From assembly GCA_007844125.1 (NCBI GenBank), contig CM017564.1, forward strand, positions 22,507,563 through 22,571,562: DNA of 64,000 bases, given 5' to 3'. The position numbers were made by a program, and so were the translations under genes. The notes under the pieces were generated by a model. That model was given only the letters and a program-made list of their open reading frames with translations. It was not told where the DNA came from and did not search any database. Below, in pieces: positions 58,440 to 64,000 of this stretch. The DNA comes from Sinonovacula constricta (taxonomy: Eukaryota; Mollusca; Bivalvia; Cardiida; Solecurtidae). Every line of letters begins with the position of its first letter. Position 1 is the first letter of the stretch.

Positions 58440-58830
58440 CAATCGGAACTCCTCGGGTAATTCCGTCTTTGAGACAATCATCCCTCGGATGTATCTGTTG
58501 CAATAATACTTAAAGAAATCATGATCGTTTTGTTCGCCGGAGGTCGGAAGAATATGCCTAAAATGTAGTTCGCACAAAACATAAACAATGGCGTCGTTTG
58601 ACAGTTGTGTGTTTGCTGCGCTGGGTAAATTAAACTGGGTGATTTAAATTTGAAGCAGCCACAAATTGTAATTTTATATGCATCGTACTGTAGTGAGCTG
58701 TCATCCGAGCTGTCATCTTTGTTTTGACGTCTGCCACAAAAAGGTTCCATTTAGAGAAATGGCCGAGGTGATCCGACTACCTACATACAACCGAGAAATG
58801 ATTTGTGAATTATCCGAGGTGTTTCGATTG
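58440..58830. mobile_element. 391-bp MITE, ends CAATCGGA / CGATTG, copy 2
   Basis: Same element as 19115-19497: CAATCGGAACTCCTCGGGTA at the left and GAATTATCCGAGGTGTTTCG at the right. The flanks ATCAGTTAA and ATCAGTTAC form a 9-bp duplication with one mismatch. The minus-strand frame 58750-58478 overlaps it and shares text with copy 1, but no domain is recognised. Confidence 0.8.
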
Positions 58831-58839
58831 ATCAGTTAC

Positions 58840-59302
58840 GTCAGCGTTCGTTATCCCATGACACGCATTTACGTTCATCCTTGACCCTTTATCCATAAAT
58901 AACAATGGTGGATGAAGCAAGCCTGACTCGAAATAGTGGAAGGACAGCTTTGTGTTATTCGGAAAGAAAAAGATCATTAACTAAACTGAACAAATTTAGA
59001 ATTCACCTCGTGTCGGAAAAACACCGAAGACACTGTTAACTTTAGGCGTGTTTGACGGAAATGCCCGATGAAATTATTGGCTATGATCGAATATGGCAAA
59101 GAAAGCGAACGGAAGGTTTTAGTTATATATAGTTCGAGAGAAGAATAAGCGTTATATTTTACTCGTGTTTAACATTTAAATACTCACACTGCGACAGACA
59201 AAAGGTCAATTTCGAAGTCTTATATGACTAAGTAATTTCATATAAATAGCAGAAAATCATGCTCTTCTTTCAATATTCCATTTTTGTTAATTAAATTAAA
59301 TA
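58840..59302. other. No gene recognised
   Basis: A 44-codon frame with a good start (ACAATGGTGG at 58903) reads MVDEASLTRNSGRTALCYSE and ends near 59038. It has no known motif. Confidence 0.3.
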
Positions 59303-59500
59303 TTAAATGTTACTAGGCAAAAGACACGGACGAATTTCGTTCGTGAAGGTTTCAAAGGAAGACTCGTTGCCTTTTTCTACTAGATATGTTCGGTGGAGCT
59401 TCACTGAGTGTTTTGTCGTGGCTTTGGTGTTTTTTGAATCCTTAGATTCGCTGAGTTTAACTAAATCTGTCTCCGATAAAAGGGCGAATCGCTTAGCCAT
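59303..59500 (-). CDS. First exon resembling the N-terminus of DUF3504/Crypton-related (ZMYM2/QRICH1-like) proteins
   Basis: The ATG at 59500 (CAAAATGGC) opens MAKRFALLSETDLVKLSES, then KDSKNTKATTKHSVKLHRTY and a short F-x-x-F-T-N-E segment. The K-D-S-K-N-T-x-x-x-T pattern after an acidic stretch is the start of many animal proteins with a DUF3504 region derived from Crypton tyrosine recombinases. The match fades after EIRPCL and the frame stops at 59303, so a splice donor near the end is likely (CCTAGTAAC is the only candidate). No following exon was found downstream on the minus strand, so this is either an orphan exon or part of a gene with a far next exon. Confidence 0.5.
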   Translation of the reverse strand: MAKRFALLSETDLVKLSESKDSKNTKATTKHSVKLHRTYLVEKGNESSFETFTNEIRPCLLPSNI

Positions 59501-60249
59501 TTTGACAGTTTGACAATATCGTCTGTTTGTATTGTCGTAAAATTCGCACGTCGTGAAAGTCGCGTTTAAACAGTCAAACAGACTGGATGACTTCATAAAA
59601 AGGCTGTATAAGAATAAATGACAAAGTCCTATGTGTATTGCAACATATACCAAACTCCGAAAAGGCACAGAACAAAGGTATTTCACATGCAAGCCAAGCG
59701 AAAAGTAAGAACAAATTTGTGATGAATCATTAAAGGAAAAGAGCAAACCCGACAGTTACCGCCTTGGAACGGTCAGTCTGCAATATGGACCGACTGGGGT
59801 GCTTAAACCGGTTTTACAGACCTCAAACCTCGCACTTCCTGACGAGTTTCTCAAATGCAAGCAACGAAAAGAAAAACGATCTATTTGAAAACAAAATGTC
59901 CATGCGCTGATATTTTCTATACGTTATGACGAAAGTAGTGACGTCATCGAAAAATAATGTCCACATAGTGTTCACAAAAATGGTTGACCACAAATAAAAT
60001 TAACTTTCTGAATCATGAACAAACATGACCAGAGACAAATAAATAGTTGTAGCATCCTGTTTATGTGAAGATGGAATTAAAAAACCAAAGTTCAATGTCC
60101 ATCAAAGGAAATACACGTAACAATCCTTATAGGATGAATTAAATGACAACAACATAGATTATATGCACAAGGAGATTTTTTTCTGACCGCCACACTACAC
60201 AAGTAACATTATAAAAATAATGGACTAGGTAGCCGGACTGTATGCGATT

Positions 60250-60293
<44 letters not shown>

Positions 60294-61530
60294 TTTTGGG
60301 TAACTGTGAAATAAATTGCATGGCTATCTAAAGCTTGGTGTTTTTTAACTAAGCAATCTGTTTCCGCGGAGCCTTTAGAGTGTTTTTATGTTTATCTCAG
60401 CACAAAATATTCACGCTGCACTGTTAGCTATTTTTGAACTTACAAAACTGCGTGATCACTTAATTTTTTTATTATATTATAATCCAGGTACTACGCTTCA
60501 CGCCATTATTTTTAGCAGTAATACCCATCGTGCTTATTTATATACGTGGTAAGAGTAAACAATTAGAACGATTTATTTCACGATTCGTATTGTTTAACAA
60601 TTGAGTGAGTGTTAAATATCGTCTTTTTGAGGCTAAATTATGTATCTGTGAAAGCATCATGCCCAATACCCCCCCTCCCCCCCTCCCCAAAGGATCTATA
60701 CAAAAATGTATACTGGCAAACTGTCTGATAACACATTTAAGAGCAGTTTTTGAATTCTCTGAGGAATAATTACTTGTTTTCTTGAAAAGTACATAATTGT
60801 GAAAAACGAGTTTTTCAGAGTTCATTGGCGGCGCGCTTTAGCTATTTAGGAATGCTGAACAAATTTTGAACATGCGAGCGGATGTCTTCAGATATTCTCG
60901 TTCTAGCTAGAGAATGATCGAGGGAAAATGGACAAAGCGTTCCGAATTCCGGAAGTTTCGCGATTTACACATTCCCAACGTTTGGGTCCTATTTCGGTAA
61001 ATGACGTTCTTTTTATATATAACTATAGCGAGTATGCAGTATTATTATATGTTACGTTGTTCTTTGTATTAATATGTTTATAAATCTTATGAAAACTATT
61101 GGTTATTTGTTTAAAATTTACTATTTTCTCTATTTCTAAAAATAGATCGATACCGTCTGTAGTGGGGCGTTATACAAAATATCACTTTTACTCACAAACA
61201 GATGACAATCGTGGAATAGCGCAGTGGATATGGACTTGTTTTGATGATGACGGTCTCCAGAGATCAAATTCCGTCGCAGTCAAAAAAAAAAAACACACAA
61301 AAAAAAAAGAAAAAAAAAAGAAAAAAAAAATCTGTGACTTTTTTCTTCTGATGTCTGGACAACCGGGGCCCGACCGTCCACTAAACTATCCCCCTTGCTT
61401 TACATGCCTGCTGTATATTGCAAGGGAAAAGCCCCCGGCTCTTTGTATAAGGTAATGATCGCCTATACTTTGTCATATTTCATAATGGTAAAGTTTATAT
61501 ATAGACTTAAGTGTAGGCGTTCATTATCTT
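59501..61530. other. No gene recognised
   Basis: Holds a GT microsatellite (60250-60293), a C-rich run (60668-60690) and an A-rich run (61285-61330). The frame 61099-61455 runs through the A-rich run and is not credible as a whole, although MSGQPGPDRPLNYPPCFTCL at its end is unexplained. Confidence 0.4.
60250..60293 (+). repeat. (GT)n microsatellite
   Basis: About 21 GT units with one TTTGT interruption. Confidence 0.97.
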
Positions 61531-61770
61531 ATTGGACCAAAACACATATATAATTGACATATACTCTCACCAGACGACAACAAATAGACATTATTGGACA
61601 TAAAATACAAAAACACATATATAATGGACATATACTCTCACCAGGACGACTACAAATAAACAGTATTGGACATAAAATACAACAACACATATACAATGGA
61701 CATATACTCTCACCAGGCGACCACAAATAGACATTATTGGACATATAATACAAAACCACATATACAAGGC
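61531..61770 (+). repeat. 70-bp minisatellite, about 3.3 units
   Basis: ACACATATATAATGGACATA, TACTCTCACCAGgCGACnAC, AAATAgACATTATTGGACAT recurs with few changes. The minus-strand frame is an artefact. Confidence 0.9.
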
Positions 61771-61774
61771 AGTG

Positions 61775-62090
61775 GAGTGTTGTGTGTGTGTGTTTGTGTG
61801 TGAGTGTGTGTGAGTGTGTGTGAGTGTGTGTGAGTGTGTGTGTGTGTGTAAGAGTGTGTGTGTGTGAGTGAGTGTGTGAGTAGGTGTGTGTGTTTGTGTG
61901 AGTGTGTGTGTGAGTGTGTGTGAGAGTGTGTGTGTGTGTGGGGGTGGGTGGGTGAGTGTGTGTGAGTGTGTGTGTGTGAGTGTGTGTGTGTGAGAGTGTA
62001 TGTATTAGTGTGTTTGTGTAAATGTGTGTGTGTGTGTGTGTGTGTAAGTGTGTGTGTGTGTGAGTGTGTGTGTGAGTGTGTGTGTGTGTT
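61775..62090 (+). repeat. Compound (GT)n/(GTGA)n array, about 315 bp
   Basis: GTGTGTGAGTGTGTGTGAGT-type repeats with GGGTGGGTGGG near 61943. Confidence 0.97.
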
Positions 62091-63867
62091 TCCGGCTATT
62101 ATTAAGCATTCAGTTATTGATACAGAATTTTGTTTCTTGTTAACATCGGGAAAATATCACTACCGTATGTGTTGTTTAATACATAAAACACACAGGATTC
62201 ATGGATACAAGCTGAGGCAATCACAAAATCTATTGCGCTGTCTGCCTGGTCTAGTATATTCTAGTAACTTGGCCATCATTTAATAAACAGAAGTGCTCTT
62301 CATTAAGGGATGTGAGTAGATCTGCCTCGACGTCGAATCTGAAATGGTTTAAATACATACATTCCACACTACACTTAGAGGCAAGTTTTCATGACCTATT
62401 TCTGAACGTAAAATAACCGAGTTGTTCCAAATGTACGAACACGATGAGTGAATAGAAAGATATATTGGAAAGGAAAGGGTGTAGTGCGGTATAATTATGG
62501 AATGAGATTTTACTGATGAATGATTTTCTAAGTTGGTAATGTATCCCTTTACTAAACAGTAGAGGAAAGAATGATACGCAGTCGCAGGTTAGAGTCACAA
62601 GAAAATTGTGAGAGGAGGGAAACGAGAGCTAGAAACTTCTCACCTTATCCAAAAATGATAAAATACCTGGCCTATCTTGGATCACATCTCCCGCTAAATG
62701 TTAAATAAGAGGAAAGCTTACTCCACAAGGAATAGGTCATTCATTGGAAATCGAACCACATCGGACATATCTGTGTATATCAATGCTCTACAGTATTATC
62801 AGATATTTTTACATCAGATGAAAAACTTTCTTCAAATTAAGATTGTCGTTGTACAAAAAAACAAACACACAATACAAAAACAACTACAACAACAACAAAA
62901 TAACAATCGGGAAATATGTTTAAATAAGGGCAACACATAAACGTCATTTTTAGCATGGGAGAGAACAGTGAAATTTATATAAAACATTTCAACAAAGCTG
63001 TTTCCCTTTAGTCTTGACTATTTATATCATCAGACCGCACTTTATATTTTAAATCTAATTTAATAAGTAATATTCATGCATATGCATTGATACATGGATG
63101 TAAGGGTTGTGTTGCTATCGGAATTACCAGACCTTATGTGTTGTTATTCGACCGTGTATACATATTCATAAGGAGGCGTGGTCATTACGCCATCGGACCT
63201 TACGCATTTATATATATCAGACCGCACTGGTTTATGTTAAGCCTCTACGGATAACTGACTTATATATTTTTGTAAACACTTTCTGAACCATGTATCTCTA
63301 ATAATATGTAGACAAAATATAAATTATTACAAGTTTGCTTAATATATTGTGCAAGTGTCACAGCATGGTCATTTTCTAAAGTCTCAAATATTGTATTAAA
63401 AGTAGTACTCGCAAATATGAGGTATTTCTTGTAAATTTGACTTCGTACAAAGCATAGTCACATTCGCATCATACTAATTTGTGTGTCAAGACATATTTGC
63501 AAATAAAGAGAGACCCAGTCGGAAATATGACTCCTATTCGCTATTCGCCGGCCCATCCAAATCATAGGTGAAGGTCAATTTATGGTTCCCAGCTTCATGC
63601 ATGTGTTACAGTGAACAGCCGGGTCAAAGAACAAATGAGAACGAGCAAGTCACTACCGTGTCTTACAGCAAAAATGGCGAATCAGTAGGCGTAGTCTTTT
63701 TATTGAATTATATCATTTCCCTTTAGTGGAACATTTACATAAAAACTTTAAAGTAACATTGAGCGTCAGTGATTGTGATAGAACAGTTTATTGTGACCTT
63801 CCAGCAGCCAGCATTTTCAGCGAGATCGAGTGTTACAGCTTGGGCCAGTCATAGGTAAGATCGATGC
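62091..63867. other. No gene recognised
   Basis: AT-rich. GGAGGCGTGGTCATTACG (63.17 kb) parallels AGAGGCGTGGCCATCGGG at 35.25 kb, so the repeat copy at 63868 may extend leftwards in pieces. Confidence 0.4.
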
Positions 63868-64000
63868 TTATAGTTTCCATGTGATGTCATCGACATTGAT
63901 AAGACAGTTGAAGGCTGTCTGTGTGGGCAGAAGCTAATGCAGGCCGAAATCGGGGAAAATCTGCTGTATTAAACTCACCACTGTGTTTTTATTTTTCAGT
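63868..64000 (+). repeat. Dispersed repeat, copy 2 (partner 35325-35445)
   Basis: TAGTTTCCATGTGATGTCAT to TGCTGTATTAAACTCACCA, ending at the window edge in TTTTTCAG. Confidence 0.65.

Overview
The window is nuclear DNA of an animal, most likely a bivalve mollusc. It is AT-rich, has spliced genes with GT/AG introns and few exons, and is dominated by transposable elements, minisatellites and microsatellites. Three things point to a bivalve: a RING-less B-box/coiled-coil/NHL gene of the kind expanded in bivalves, a PAN plus C-type-lectin secreted protein, and a dispersed repeat (51.5-52.6 kb) starting AGCTCACCTGAGCACAACGT that I know from bivalve genomes. The species cannot be fixed by eye.

Layout. 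1-6.5 kb: no gene, an old LINE RNase-H/C-terminal remnant and an ancient local duplication. 6.56-27.3 kb: one TRIM-like gene on the + strand with exons at 6560-6867, 8980-9943 and 26734-27312; the phases fit and give 616 residues. Its 16.8-kb second intron holds a heat-shock-like promoter unit that is probably a solo LTR, LINE and SINE fragments, a three-level nest of DNA transposons, and a hAT-like element.

Two long direct copies of one segment, A (about 17.5-29.5 kb) and B (about 36.4-49.1 kb), both carry the terminal NHL exon, a small membrane-protein-like ORF, a tRNA-derived SINE, a purine tract and a 31-bp minisatellite. Each copy has transposon insertions that the other lacks, so each supplies empty sites for the other. 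In B the splice acceptor of the NHL exon is lost (AG to AT) although its reading frame stays open.

29.5-36.4 kb, between the copies: LINE and hAT remnants, two exons of a PHD-like zinc finger with a LINE tail in the intron, and a 56-bp minisatellite.

49-64 kb: tRNA-derived SINEs, the bivalve repeat, a promoter-like CRE/ETS cluster, a complete secreted PAN-CTLD gene on the minus strand (coding exons 56718-56427, 55688-55434, 54662-54481; 242 residues), a MITE copy, a first exon resembling the N-terminus of DUF3504/Crypton-related proteins, and long GT arrays.

The most unusual items are a self-nested DNA transposon with 8-bp target duplications and arrays of a GTCAAAACGTAC motif at both ends (38.9-41.0 kb), the duplicated NHL exon with a dead acceptor, and the heat-shock-element/TATA/poly(A) unit at 12.1-12.8 kb. 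All similarities were judged by eye; nothing was aligned by program or searched in a database.
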